DNA of 64,000 nt from Ascochyta rabiei (GCF_004011695.2 NC_082408.1:357501-421500), one strand, 5' to 3'; shown: positions 1 to 11,549, numbered from the stretch's first letter. A program made the numbers and translations. Notes: generated from the letters alone by a model not told the origin.

Positions 1-1
1 G

Positions 2-1029
2 ATGCCGATGGGTATCACACAAGCGCAGGACGGAAGCATGATTTTGGATGACATGGTTATGGTCAACGGGCTACCCATACGCTTCAAGATCGCTGCTCCT
101 GCAGACCAATTTCTGCCGGCGTCTGGCGTACCTGGTGCGGCGGCGACGAGCGGCAACGGGACCATGGGCGCAAATGTGCTACTCCACGGTGATGGGGGGC
201 AGAGCTTCTTCGACATGCCGAATCAGAATGTGCAGGCCAATACTATGGGTGTCGCATTGTTGGCTCCCGATCCAAACCTCTTCTGGGGCGGTGGCTCGGG
301 TTTGCAACGAACAAACGGTAAGATATGTCAAGTCATACAAGGATTACTTTAGCTGACATGGAGTTAGGTGTTGCACACGCCCAGGCGGTCAACGACTGGA
401 TCCAGAACGAGATGCCCCAGCGCGTCGCTGTCAACATGTCTGCCATGGTGTTCACTGGTGTCAGTGGTGGCAGCTTGCTCATGTCTGGTTTCTTTATCCC
501 AGCACAAATGCAGAACTACGCTCCCAGTGCTGTAGAACTGAACTGTGGAGGCATGCCGCCGCAGGTCGCAGTCCAAAATGCTGCTGCTGTGGCCTCGACC
601 AGGGTGCATTTCCAATCGACGCAGTCTGAGCTCCAACTTCTGCAAGGCAGCATTCCTCAGGCTGTTAGTGCTTATGAGCAGCTTGCAACTGATCAGGGCA
701 TGACGCCGGCACAAATAAATGCCCTGCAGACGGTGGACAACACACCACAAGGCGGGCACTGCGCCTTTGATGGCCAGGGCTTCGTATCGGGGGTGCAGAC
801 CATGCTGACAAGTTACTCCAACGTTGTCCAGGGTGGGAACGGTGTTGTGACGGGTATTGGTGCGCCGAGTACCGGGAAGGTTACAACCGGGGTTGTTGGA
901 AACGAAAAGCTGCAGTTTACGGGCGGGCGCAAGCGCGAGAGCGAGTCGATGGTGGTGGCGAGGTGGGCGCAGGATGTTGTTGTCGAAGAGGATGTAGCGT
1001 TGCTGTCGTGCGATCGTACTTCGTGCTAG
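2..1029 (+). CDS. Alpha/beta-hydrolase-like protein, 5' end probably missing
   Basis: Two exons, 2-317 and 368-1029, joined by a 50-bp phase-1 GT-AG intron; 325 residues as visible. Numbering from the Met at base 2, a GVSGG nucleophile elbow puts the candidate catalytic Ser at residue 138, followed by a conserved-looking GGMPP turn. A GGHC motif further on could supply the catalytic His. The N-terminal part has a HGDGG stretch resembling an oxyanion-hole loop. This pattern fits the alpha/beta-hydrolase fold, and in fungi such proteins are often secreted esterase-like enzymes; substrate and secretion cannot be judged because the true N terminus is probably upstream of the window. The last 30 or so residues are Arg- and Glu-rich and less convincing, so a further 3' splice is possible. 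It converges on the L23 gene. Confidence 0.6.
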
Positions 1030-1334
1030 GGGGCCGGGCAACCTACCAAGTCAATGTCAGCATGCTCGAGTCTATATATATATTACTGTCTCAACGCATG
1101 CCCTCCCTGCTCGTCACTTTTGCTGTCGCATTCGGGCTGTCACTGTCGGTCGGTTCACGTGGAGCGCGGGGCGGGTGGTGGTGGTGGTGTGTTCATCGTA
1201 TTCTTCATTTGACTGGTATTGTGAAGGCCGTCCATTGCTGGCTGTTGCAATGTCTACTTCCAATCCTTCCACCCGTAAATGCATTTTCGCCGTTCCCGTA
1301 GACCCGTAAATGTTGGAGAGCAGAAAAAAACACT
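1030..1334. other. Convergent intergenic stretch
   Basis: This is the 3' region shared by the hydrolase-like gene and the L23 gene. It has a short TATATATATA run near 1071 and a GTG-rich tract near 1176. I see no gene in it. Confidence 0.5.
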
Positions 1335-1965
1335 TTACATGACGACACCGGAGTTGGACGCGATACGCTGGATTCCGTTAGCCACAGTCTCGTCCGTTTC
1401 TGACTGGCACAACATACCGGCCACAGCTCAGCAGCCTCCTTGGCAACGGGGCCGGTGATGGCGGAGCCCTTCATCTCACCCTTGGGGTTAACGATGACAC
1501 CGGCGTTGTCCTCGAAGTAGAGGAAGACACCATCACCTCGCCTCCAGGGCTTGCTCTGGCGGACAATGACAGCGGGCATGACCTTCTTCCTGAGCTCAGG
1601 CTTTCCCTTCTTGACGGTGGCCATGACCATGTCGCCGGCACCACCAGCGGGCAGGCGGTTGAGACGCGCACCAATGCCCTTGACGGAGATGATGTACAGG
1701 TTGCGGGCGCCCGAGTTGTCGCAGCAGTTCATGACGGCGCCGCTGTGTTCCCATTAGCCTGCATTCCATGTGTATTTACTGCAAGCGGTGTTCGTTCTTC
1801 GCGAGGGACTGTGATAGCGATTGCGGGCGGGTTGGACGTACACAGGAAGACCGAGGGTCATCCTCAGCTTGTTACCGGAGGAACCACGACTGCGACCGTT
1901 AGCCTGTGTCTGCCATGTCTGCTGCTGGCGCTGTCCGCGCAAACGTACCCGCGCTTGGATGCCAT
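1335..1965 (-). CDS. RPL23: 60S ribosomal protein L23 (uL14)
   Basis: Four exons: 1949-1965, 1842-1889, 1418-1742 and 1335-1367, with introns of 59, 99 and 50 bp. The product is 140 residues, the normal length for eukaryotic uL14. The joined N terminus reads [19 protein letters not shown], and the body carries the family landmarks [41 protein letters not shown] and [12 protein letters not shown]. The tail is [10 protein letters not shown]. uL14 sits on the subunit interface of the large ribosomal subunit, close to the elongation-factor binding region. The first exon is only 17 nt and the last coding exon 33 nt including the stop, so a simple ORF search misses both ends. High intron density is typical of fungal ribosomal protein genes. 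It is divergent from the N-acetyltransferase gene, with 499 bp between the starts. Confidence 0.96.
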
Positions 1966-2464
1966 TGTGACTGTGTGTGGTGGTTAGTTGGAGGGCGAGA
2001 GTTCGGGTGCGTCGTCGCTGATTGTCGTGGGCTGGATTTCGACCAACCGACTTTTCGACATCTCGAGCGTGGCCTTGGCGGCAAGCGAAGCGCCTTGCCC
2101 GAAGCGGACGTTAGCGCCGCCTCCGCCCCACGCCCGTCGAACTTGGAGAAGCGCAACACCACGTCGTCCAGTGTGCTTTGTCTGCACAAACTTGCTGCCA
2201 CTCTGGTCTTGGGTACTTGAAGCGCTGAAGTGGCCTGTCTCTGATGTTCTTGTCTCCCTGTCTCTACCATAACCACGCATTGGCAGGAAAACAGCCTGCA
2301 ACACCACGCGCTCCGCCTATTCGCCGACGATAACGTGATTGAAAATGTTGATGCGCTTGACTCACTCGCCGACTCGTCATTTCAGTGATAGGAAAGATGA
2401 TCCTTAAGCTGACCTGCAGCCACTCAACTCTCCCATCCCAGACAGCGCCTGCGTTACCGCCACA
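1966..2464. promoter_or_regulatory. Divergent promoter region, RPL23 / N-acetyltransferase
   Basis: This stretch between two divergently read starts must hold both 5' leaders and promoters. I see no convincing TATA box and no gene in it. Confidence 0.45.
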
Positions 2465-3427
2465 ATGGGCATCCCATCCGTCTTCAACCAGACCCACGTC
2501 GATGCCTTCTACGACTACATCGGCTTCCCAGCTGGCCTGCGACAGCACCGTCCACTGGAAGACCCTGCCAAAGACATTCACTTCCTCACACAGCTCCACG
2601 TCTACATGATTGCAGCTGTCCCGTACGATAACCTCTGGCTTCACTACAACCCCGCTCACAAAGTCGACATCACCCCTCTCGGCAACTTTGACAAGGTGGT
2701 CGCACAAGCTCGAGGTCGCGGCAGTTACTGCATGGGCAACCATGTCCTTCTTAACCACATCCTTCGCTTCTTGCAGTTTCCCGTTTACCTTGGGCCCGCC
2801 CGAACCAGGCCACGAGTTGACTCCATTCCGCAAGGCGAATTTCCTGGCTGGATCCACCTTGTGAACATCATCACGCTCTCTGACGGCCAGGTGTGGACCA
2901 TGGATGTTGGCTTTGGTGGCGATGGTCCAACAAAGCCCATGCCGCTGGTTCACGGTCAGCCGCAGGTCAACCTTGGTGGCCAGGAGGTGCGCCTCATCCA
3001 TGATTGGATTCCCACCCAGTTACATCGCACAGAAGCGAGCAAACTGTGGATATACGAGTACCGCAATGGGAAAGACAAGCCATGGAATTCGTTCTATGCT
3101 TTCTCGGAAACAGAGGCAATGGAGGCCGACTTCCACGTCATCAACCACTTCACCGGAACGAGCCCGGACAGTCATCACACTATCACGCAGCTGCTTGTCA
3201 AATTCCTCAGAAGAGAGATGGAAGACGGCTCTGGTGATCAGGAGATCTACGGCAAGCGCATGTTGGTCAATGAGGTGGTGAAAGAGAATCTCGGCGGTAG
3301 GACCAAAATTGTAGAGGAGTGCAAGATAGAGGAAGATAGAGTAAAGGTACTCAAGGAGTGGTTCGGCATAACGTTGACCGAAGAAGAAAAACAAGCTATC
3401 AAGGGCACAGCAACGGAGCTCAAGTAA
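2465..3427 (+). CDS. Arylamine N-acetyltransferase
   Basis: Intronless, 320 residues. The catalytic triad of the NAT family is visible: Cys89 in RGRGSYC, His131 in GWIHLVN and Asp147 in TMDVGFGG. The N-terminal helical part (YDYIGFP, VPYDNLWLH) and the C-terminal domain are in the usual order, and the length is normal for fungal NATs. The enzyme transfers acetyl (or in some fungi malonyl or propionyl) groups from CoA to arylamines; in fungi such as Fusarium, family members detoxify plant benzoxazolinone-type amines. Which acyl donor this one uses cannot be read from the sequence. No signal peptide, so probably cytosolic. The start has CACA before ATG, and no upstream in-frame ATG is better. 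Confidence 0.93.
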   Translation: MGIPSVFNQTHVDAFYDYIGFPAGLRQHRPLEDPAKDIHFLTQLHVYMIAAVPYDNLWLHYNPAHKVDITPLGNFDKVVAQARGRGSYCMGNHVLLNHILRFLQFPVYLGPARTRPRVDSIPQGEFPGWIHLVNIITLSDGQVWTMDVGFGGDGPTKPMPLVHGQPQVNLGGQEVRLIHDWIPTQLHRTEASKLWIYEYRNGKDKPWNSFYAFSETEAMEADFHVINHFTGTSPDSHHTITQLLVKFLRREMEDGSGDQEIYGKRMLVNEVVKENLGGRTKIVEECKIEEDRVKVLKEWFGITLTEEEKQAIKGTATELK

Positions 3428-3924
3428 GCACCTGCCTTTCCACATCTCCTTAGCTTGTGTGTATCTCGATCTTGATTTGCTCAGGATAGACCAGTAATTA
3501 GAACACAACCATGACAGAATCTTCGCTGCTGCTCACTCACGTCATACACCCGGTTTGCCCAAGACCAAGAGACAAAGTGTAAACGTAGCGAAACTGCAAG
3601 CGTGCTTGTCACAGAGCGCGTGACGGTTTCAGGGGCTTGCTTTGTGCGTATCTTAGGCTATAAAGATTGAGGGTGTCAACTCCGCTCTGGTGTTGTAGGA
3701 TAGAAGACATAGGGACTCCATCAGGAAGCAAGCAGGGTTTCGTCTGCCAGGTCCACGCTGCACTTTCACCATCCCCATGTTGCGTTGTGGCCTGGTCCTC
3801 CAGATCCATTTTCACTTGCTTTTCTGTCCTCTCCCTGCGACTATATGTAATAAATATTGCATTCGTTCTGGACAGCTCCAATCACGTCTCCTTTTCTTTC
3901 CCAACTTCCGAACCTCGCGTCAAC
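3428..3924. promoter_or_regulatory. Intergenic, promoter of the following gene
   Basis: Holds the 3' end of the N-acetyltransferase transcript and the promoter of the next gene. A TATA-like CTATAAAG lies at about 3658, roughly 265 bp before the start codon at 3925. No other gene is seen. Confidence 0.4.
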
Positions 3925-4897
3925 ATGTCTACTACGCAGCGGGAGACCGCAAATCCATGGCGCCCAAACATGGTATACAACCCACGAAGAAGCCCTCAAG
4001 ATGCTCCTGGGCTATTAGGGGACTTCATCGAGAAGTCTGCTACAACGTTATACCGCGCCTACATCCCAGACACCCCCAACAAAGACTTTGGACCAATGAT
4101 GGCCAAGGCCACGTACTATGTCTTCACAATCGTGAGTGAATGCCACTGCTATGTCTGTTCGTTTTGACTGACGATTTGTAGGATCTGTTCGTTGTCGATG
4201 AAACAACTCGCAACGGCTTCTTCGCACGACTACACAGTCGGACAACACCAAGTTCCGCTATCGCTACGATCTTTGAAGATCATGGCCTAGTCAACCTCCT
4301 CTGCGTACTGGGGGGCGTACGAAACGCTGTTCTCGACCCGGTAGCTGCTTCTCGGGCTGAGCGACTGGTAAGTCTCTCTTTTATTCACCGTCCTGCGCGT
4401 TCTAACGATCAGCAGATTCTCTACCACCGACATCCAAACATGCTCGATCAGCTAGTCTGGGCAATCGTACATCCGGACGATGGCCATCCAGGTGTTCAGC
4501 AGGATGTCGATGATCGCTTTTTCGTGGCGGTCCTGCTCGTCCACCACTTCAAGCACCACGGTGGTCTAGTGCTGCCCAATCTTGAGGCTGCTCGCTCGAA
4601 GGAGGCTGCGCATCAAATACTGGTCGATAGCTATAAGGTGCGCGGAAATTCCAGTACTGACCTCATGATGCACTACCCCAATTGGTAAAAGCATCCGTGC
4701 TAAGCTTTCAAGGAGCGCTGACTGACAAGTGTTACAGGCGTGACAGTCTGACTGTCCACCGACCACCGGGTCTGGGTGGATCATTGGCAGCTCTGACCGT
4801 AGTACCAACGCTGCTGCTAAGTCCATCGAGTGGTCCAACTTCGCCTGACAAAACAGGCAGTCTCGGTACGATCGGTGATAGCCGCCGTCAATTCTGA
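3925..4897 (+). CDS. Hypothetical protein, four exons
   Basis: Exons 3925-4131, 4182-4367, 4416-4684 and 4738-4897; introns of 50, 48 and 53 bp, all GT-AG, phases 0, 0 and 2, giving 273 residues. I do not recognise a family. The N-terminal part is LLGDFIEKSATTLYRAY-like and helical, the middle has a His-rich segment (LVHHFKHHGG) and the C-terminal part is Ser, Thr and Pro-rich (LLLSPSSGPTSPDKTG) and probably disordered. The evidence for coding is the clean splice arrangement keeping an open frame through four exons. No signal peptide or clear membrane segment. It could be a lineage-restricted gene. Confidence 0.65.
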
Positions 4898-5863
4898 TAT
4901 GAGACGCTGGACTGGGGTGCCGATCAGCAGCAATCTGGCCGCTGCTGGACAGGGATTCAAGGAGGAATCAGTATTCTAGAAGCAGGGAGATGGACGCCCA
5001 AAGTCCAATTTTTAATGACAGAAAGACGAATTCTATGAGCCTATTCCAACCAATCGCATGATTCAGACGGGTCTACCTTTGCTTTGCATCGCTGAAAAAA
5101 AAACCAAACAAACTCAAAGAACACCGTGCGCAATCGAAAATTGTGAAAACAAAACACATTTCCCCCGCACCACCCTCGCCAGCTGATGGCAAAATGCGAT
5201 AGAGGATTCATTGCGTAGCAAGGAGCCATAGAGACCTACACAGAAGAAAAGACTGCAAACGTCCACTATCAGAATCGAACAGGGGTCGTTCAGTTCTTAG
5301 CAACCTTCAACTCATAATATCTGATGCTGTGAGACGACTTCTGGTAAGTGCTAGACGGTTTTATGGAGGCGTGTTGGACTGTGAAAGAGGAAATAATAGC
5401 CACGCTTTTTATATGCTGATGTTCTTTCTCGAAAACTGGGTCTTACCTTGTTTGCAGGGAGCGTGGTCCCTTCCCTTGACCGGAAGCCTTTGCAGAGCAC
5501 ACCTTTGCGATTGCTAGTTTGTCTTTGTTATTTGGACGCTGCAAGCGGTTATACTCGTGACCGAAGCAACCGTATGGACGTACTTAACACAGCGTTTCAC
5601 ACTCGTTCCCTAGATCCTTATTGTCTCATACATGGCTATGATAAATTACTCCATTCCTAAATTTGGGTTCGATCGATACCCTGAGTACTTCGGCATATCC
5701 CATCTGAAGGCATGGTTCTGACGCCTTTGGCAGTATTCGCAAGCTCTGCAACTCCAGTCGTTTGCAATCTCGAGATGAATGGGCTTTGCTTGTCCACATT
5801 TGACGTTGAGTCAAGGTTACTCACCTTAAGCTAGTACGCCCTTTCACTCCATTTTCGTCGACC
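4898..5863. other. Long intergenic region
   Basis: About 1 kb between two genes on the same strand. Short open frames exist on both strands but none has recognisable content or flanking splice sites. An A-rich run is at 5095-5115. The region just before 5864 should contain the promoter of the next gene. Confidence 0.4.
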
Positions 5864-6878
5864 ATGGCCACCGCATATAGTCTTATACCTACAATTCCCC
5901 CATCCTACCCACCTGACAGCCTCGATCCAACTACCACATATACTACAACATCTTGCAAACTATATACCAGGTACATGGACACCACAACTGTCTAGAGAAT
6001 ACTGCTTACTCTCGCACAGTACAATGGCTACCTTCATTGACTTTTCCTTCGCTGTCGACGCTGCTCGCGAAAGGCGCGTCAGGACTGAACGCCCCGCTGA
6101 GGCCGAGCGTGTTGACGCCCAGATAGCTGCAGAAGAGCAGTGTCGCGAACAGGAGGCAGCGTTTCACCGTCAAGGGCTCAATGAGCCGCACAGATGTAAT
6201 TATTCCGCTTCTTGGTATTTTATCATGAAATTGACTGGGGGCGCAGCAACGCTCGGCACTGACAAGTCACTGCCGCCTACACCATCAGCCACGACCTTCT
6301 TTGCCGCACCACAAGCTGCAGACATTGCGAACACCAAAGCGGAGCAAGTGCCTGCCCTGCCAAGGCTGGGTAGGCGGCAGAGAGCAAAGGAGTTTTTCCG
6401 TCCTGGACTGCGCAAGAAGCGCGTTGCAGAGGAGTTTGCGATCATGCAACTCATCGCTCCAGAGGTAGAGCATTCTGCTGAGGCGCCGTCACTGCCGGGC
6501 GCTGGTCTATTGGAGCTCCGGGTGAGAGAGGAGAAGCCGTTATATATCTCGCCCATCGAAGAAGAGTTCGATGCGGATGTGACGCGAGCAGGTGATGACG
6601 GCGAGATCACCGCGCTGCCGTCACTCCCTGGCCACCGCTGTCGGGTCCGAGCTTGTCCTTGGAGATTTCAGGAGCAATTGGACGAGCCATCAGCAGAAGA
6701 CCTAGCTGACTATGCGATGGATGAGGATGAAGCGGCGTACGACGCTCCAGGGAATCGACACCGATCGAACCAGGACATCATCGACCTCATCCGACGAGGC
6801 CACCGGGCAGCCACACAAGATCGCGGCTCCCCCCGCCAAGTACCAGGACTTCCGTGCCCTGCTCGAATCCCTCGGTAA
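5864..6878 (+). CDS. Hypothetical protein, Ala/Glu/Arg-rich, possibly truncated
   Basis: Proposed exons 5864-5970, 6020-6195 and 6247-6878, giving 304 residues. The start at 5864 lies in a near-ideal ACCATGGCC context; a 49-bp GT-AG intron then brings in the frame that contains a second possible start, Met at 6024. The 51-bp intron at 6196-6246 is optional in the sense that its length is a multiple of three, but it has good GTAATT and GCAG ends. No family is recognised; the protein is charged and low in complexity, with RRQRAKEFFRPGLRKKR basic and DEDEAAYD acidic patches. The last part reads HRSNQDIIDL, a piece that also occurs in the adjoining helicase relic, and the final 25 residues overlap that relic in another frame. 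The true C terminus may therefore be lost. Confidence 0.5.
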
Positions 6879-7716
6879 GGGTGGAGAGATGGGTGAGGAG
6901 CACCACGACTCGCTGACGGTCACGACCAACGCCATCGTCAAGGAGCTCGCCGAGATGGCCGTCGTCATCTGCATGACCCCCGACGTCACCTCCCAGACCC
7001 GCGCACACACCCTCCAGCAACCGTTCGCCATCCTGTACGACGAGGCCGGTAAGATCAATGAGACGGGGGTGGTGGCTGGACTGGTCTTCGCCTATTAATA
7101 CGACAAGAGCAACGGCCCGCTTAAGATCCTTCCTGGTCCTCCCATCCCCCACATCCTGTTCGGCGACATACATCAACCCCCTCCCGTCCTCGGCCGCGAC
7201 GCGCAGAGCCATCCGTTCGGGCAACAGAACAGCGTCTCTGTCTTCCAGCGCTGGGTGCTCGCTGGCATGCTCACCATCTGGCTCTAGGAGCAGCACCAAT
7301 CAAACCAGGACATTATTGATCTCGTTAACTACGTTCACCCTTGCGGCCGCATAGGCGTAGCCGCCGGCGTCAGCACCCGCCCCGCTGCTCTCACGGCGAC
7401 CAAGTGCGCCAGAGACATCTTCCACTCGGACAAGCGCGTCGTCTTCATAAAGCTCCGCGGCACGACCGAGGTCCTCCCCACCACCAAGTCGCGCTACAAC
7501 GACGCCTATGTTGTCCCCGTCATCTCTGCCGCCTGCAAGATCATGGCCCGCGCCCGTCTGCCACTGCCGGCAGAATGGATTGCGACGATAAGACGTGAGC
7601 TATTAAGGGTGGTGGGCATGGGCTTTGAACACCTTCAGCCACCAGCGCGTACAGCGTTCCTTCCTCTGCCTGACTTATCATTACCGGGCCCTCCTCTTCC
7701 TGACGGCCTAGCGTGA
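6793..7716 (+). pseudogene. SF1 DNA2/NAM7-type helicase relic with two in-frame stops
   Basis: One continuous frame from about 6793 to the stop at 7714-7716 is broken only by TAA at 7096-7098 and TAG at 7288-7290. Across the breaks it reads as the core of an AAA_12/AAA_11 superfamily 1 helicase: PFAILYDEAGK (Walker B, DEAG), LFGDIHQPPPVLGRD (motif III region), SHPFGQQNSVSVFQRW, then EQHQSNQDIIDLVNYV. The N-terminal part with the Walker A loop is absent, so this is a fragment. Both stops could come from single C-to-T changes of CAA and CAG. The left edge is unclear: the frame opens around 6706, but helicase-like sequence begins near the KYQDF segment. It could instead be a misread multi-exon gene, but no splice pair removes both stops cleanly. 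Confidence 0.7.
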
Positions 7717-10073
7717 AGCCGACGAGTAAAATGGACGGAGCGTTTATCATGTGCAGACGGCGCTCGGCAGTGAAACAAGAGACAATTCATTATATACATT
7801 GGAATGCGAGAAGTCGGGTTGGCTTCGGCGGATAGCGAAGATGAGCTTTGCAAGATACATAAAAATCTGTCGCAGTGAAGGATAACGGTCATGTGAGCTC
7901 ACTGCGGATCAAGCGGACTACAGACCCAACCAGGGTCGGACCAGGTGATTAGATCAATCACACTTTAAGACTAGGGCGTAGGCAGCAACGTATATAGGCT
8001 TGATCCTTCACTTAAATAATCAGACAAGGAACCTGATCAATTCTTTCACTTCGATCCTCTTGTCTAGTTATCTCAGCTCCAACAAAATCAAAATCACCCA
8101 TCGACCTACCCCATAGTGTTGTTCATCCCACACCAGTTCGCGTAAAAATGCAACATCTTCATTTAAGCAAGACCTGCCACGCGCAAGACAGGACCAGGAT
8201 GACGCGGTCATTCCCACCCCCGGGCACGCATAGACAGACCGGTACCCGTCTAAGCGACACGGAACCCGTGGCCTGAACATGCAGCAAGTACAGACGATGC
8301 AGGCAAGTGTCAGAAGTCAGATCGGGAAAGTGGAGTAAAACCCGATTATTGCCTCAGAACAGACACAACCGTATGCGGGTGACTACTTCTTCCTTTACAG
8401 ACGCGGCGAGGCGCCCCTGTCTATTCACCTTTTACGAGGGGATAGTTGGATGGAATGTAGTCAGACTGCCAAATCTGGCAGGAGATCCGAAGACATTGAG
8501 AGGACTTGGGACTATTGTCTGACCTGTAGGCTGCAGCTAAGCCTTCTGAGAAGCACCTGCCTTGCCTGATGGAGATCAATCAAGTTGTGTGAAGTGTATA
8601 GGCCGTTGGAGATAGGAAGAAGTTGGTTTTTCCTTTGAGTACTGGGTCTCACCGTGCCTACCCCGGGTGCACGCTAACGAAAATAGGCCAGGGCTCAAAG
8701 AAAGAAATGACCTTCTTCGTGCGAGCGTTATGGCAAATGAGGTGAGGTGTGGGATGCAGCCACGCGCCATCTCGAATCAAGGGTGGGGATACCGAGCCAC
8801 CGACGCATGCCGCACGCCGTTCGGTCTGCCTCGCTCTGGGCTGGAAAATCTTCTCACCTCCACCACCACCGGTGCCGATACCGGCAGACACTGCACGCCC
8901 GAGACAGCCCCAACATCAGCCGAGATGGAGTGGAGACATTGTGCTGTCATACAAAATCAGTGTTTGGGGGGGGGGGGGTTAGTTTAAGAGCGATTGCGGC
9001 TGGGTACATGCGGCTCAGAATGGAGTGCGGAAGGCTCGCAAGAAGGGCCGTGCATGAGCAGACTAGCGGTTTGAGATGCTGTGCATTCTGAAGCGAATGT
9101 CAAGTGTGGGGAAGCCGTCGCGATGAAACATGCGAGACTGTGATCTGACAAGGAGCCAGGCCCCTTCCGTTTGTTGGTGGCTGCACGAGATGTCGTCGAC
9201 AGCCTGCAGTACCTGTTGTCTATTGACAATCAGTTCATCCCGCACCCCATCTGCGGGCGCTTGCCGAATAAGGAAGGGATCAGACCCAAGTAAGTAAATG
9301 CTGGATGTAAGTAGGTAAGCAATGAAGTCAGCCCTCATGCCCTGAGCCCCCACTTCCTTTGATTGTTTACACCTGCACAGTGAGAGATCCGCTTAGCCAT
9401 CTAAAAGATGCGGCAGTGTCTTCATTCAGGTCTCAGCGCCTTGCATTGGTGTCGTGCTCTGCAGCATCTTACCACCGCGACTAGGCCAGCATACAAGGGC
9501 GCCTGAATCTCATGCCAAGTTGATTTCGCCCATTCAATACATCCCTAAGCAGACCCAAACGTACAGCTCAAGGTGAATTCGGCATTGGCGGATTCAAGCT
9601 ATCTAGCTATAGGCACGTATCTGTGTTGCAGCTACTTTTGGACGTGTTTTGGCGGCGCAAATCAAGCTGGGAGAGTTCACACGCTAGTGATGCTGATGTG
9701 AGAAGCCCTGCGCTTCTCCAGGAACGGCTGCAGGCATTGCCCAATCATAAAAGCTCCGCTTGCAGGCCGATAAGGCTTGTGCGGCGTCGTCAGTCTGGAG
9801 CAGAACGGGGCAGGTTTAGGCTGACCGACACAAGCCGAGCACCGCACGCAACATCATGTGCATGACCCAGAGGGTCATCTCGAGTATATATGGCGTCAGG
9901 TACGGCCCTACTGGTCACTTGACCATCGAATTGATTTTAGATGAAGATCTGAAGATCAGACCAATTCCTGTGCATTCACTTCAGCTCTTGCCACACACTT
10001 CACTGCACCCGCCACCGCACATCACACACAACAACTCCAACATCGGAAGTAATCCTATACAGACAAGATCAAG
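7717..10073. other. Large gene-poor stretch before proline dehydrogenase
   Basis: About 2.36 kb with no recognisable gene on either strand. It contains a run of 13 G at 8966-8978. Near the right end a TATATATGG at about 9893 and CT/CA-rich leader sequence are plausible promoter elements of the proline dehydrogenase gene. The remaining open frames are short, compositionally mixed and overlap one another. Confidence 0.45.
8966..8978. repeat. Poly-G tract (13 G)
   Basis: Thirteen consecutive G residues on the plus strand, in the intergenic region. The length is prone to sequencing error. Confidence 0.85.
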
Positions 10074-11549
10074 ATGGGTTCCCGTGTCCAGCAGGCTCAG
10101 CGCCTTCAGCGACTCACACTCGCACCCACAGCCAGAGCCCTGGCTCGCAATGTCCATCAGAGCTCCGCCCACAAAACTGCCATTCAAGGGCCATCTCACA
10201 CAGTAACCCCCACACAGCTGCTGTCCACAAAGACCTACCGTCAGGGATCCGCACCAATATCTGTCCTCGCTCGCCTTCCCATCTCTTCGGTCGCCCGCTC
10301 CTACCTGATCACTGCCATGTCTTCTTCGCCACAGCTTCTTGGGCTGACATTCACTATACTGCGAAAGATGCTCGACTCGAAGAACTATCTCATGAACGTT
10401 GAGCGTAACCCTGTCATCAGAACGCTATTGAGGAGCACTTTCTACGCTCAGTTCTGCGCCGGAGACAAGACCTACGAAGTGAAGCCCAACCTTGCCGCAG
10501 CACGGTCAGTGCTCGGTTACGACGGCGTCATCATCGAATACGCGCTGGAGGTTCTTGGAGGAAGCGAGCCCACCGCTGCCGATACAGCTGCCGAAATTGA
10601 AGTCTGGCGCAAGGGCATGCTGAAGAGTGTTGAGATGGCTAGCGAGGGCGATTTTGTTGGTCTCAAGTAAGCAATCACCATTCACAGACCCGCATACTCG
10701 CACTAACTTGGTCCCAGATGGTCTGGTCTCGGTCGTCACGCACTTCACCTCCTCCAGAACCAGCAGGATGCCACACCTGAGATGTGGTCCGCCATCATCG
10801 AAGCCTGTGACGCTGCGGCCGCAAAGGGTGTCTGCCTGCTCCCCGGCGCTGAAGAGGAAACCACCAACATCGGCCTCGAGAAGTGGACCATTGCCCTGCA
10901 AAAGATGTACAACACCAAGGAGTACGGCCGCGCGCTCATCTACACAACATACCAATGCTACCTCCGCGACATTCCCAGCCGCATTGCCCAGCACCTCGAA
11001 AAGGCCGCCAAGGAGGACTACATCGCCGGTGTCAAGCTCGTTCGTGGCGCGTACCTCAACTCGGAGGCACCAGGAACCTGCTTCGACACCAAAGAGGGCA
11101 CAGACGCTTGCTACGACGCCTGCGCCGCAACCGTCCTGCGGCGGCAATGGAACTCGTCCATCGCGCCCTCGACGTCATCCGTCCCCTTCCCCGCCGTCAA
11201 CATCGTGCTCGCAACGCACAACCTAGCCACCATCCAGGCCGCGAAAGCGATCCGCGCGAGCCAGATGCTCGTCACCAAGCCCGAGAATCTGCCGCGTCTG
11301 ACCTACGCGCAGCTGCAGGGCATGGCGGACGAGATCAGCCAGAGCCTCGTGCAGGATCCTACCATGAAGGCAGACACCGAGGCCAAGGTCGTCAAGCTGC
11401 TCGCCTGGGGCACCATGACCGAGTGCCTGAACTACCTCATCCGCCGTGCGGCCGAGAACAAGGAGTCTGCGATGCGCACCGATGACACCCGCAAGGCCAT
11501 GGGCGCCGAGCTGTGGAGGAGGATGAAGTGTGTTTTCGGCCTCGCCTAG
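10074..11549 (+). CDS. PUT1: Proline dehydrogenase, mitochondrial
   Basis: Two exons, 10074-10666 and 10718-11549, with a 51-bp intron; 474 residues. FAD-dependent oxidation of L-proline to pyrroline-5-carboxylate in the mitochondrion, the first step of proline catabolism. The PRODH barrel is recognisable from KLVRGAYLNSE (residues 304-314), IVLATHN, and the C-terminal GTMTECLNYLIRRAAENKES with the Arg pair that binds the substrate carboxylate. The N terminus is Arg, Gln, Ser and Ala-rich without acidic residues (RLQRLTLAPTARALARNVHQ), as expected of a mitochondrial presequence. Length fits fungal PUT1 proteins. No P5C dehydrogenase gene (PUT2) is visible nearby. Induction by proline is known for this family, but no regulator site can be identified here. 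Confidence 0.94.

Noticed and set aside
364..1041. 225-codon minus-strand frame opposite the hydrolase-like gene
   Set aside because: Shadow of the plus-strand gene, which has a nucleophile elbow and a proper intron.
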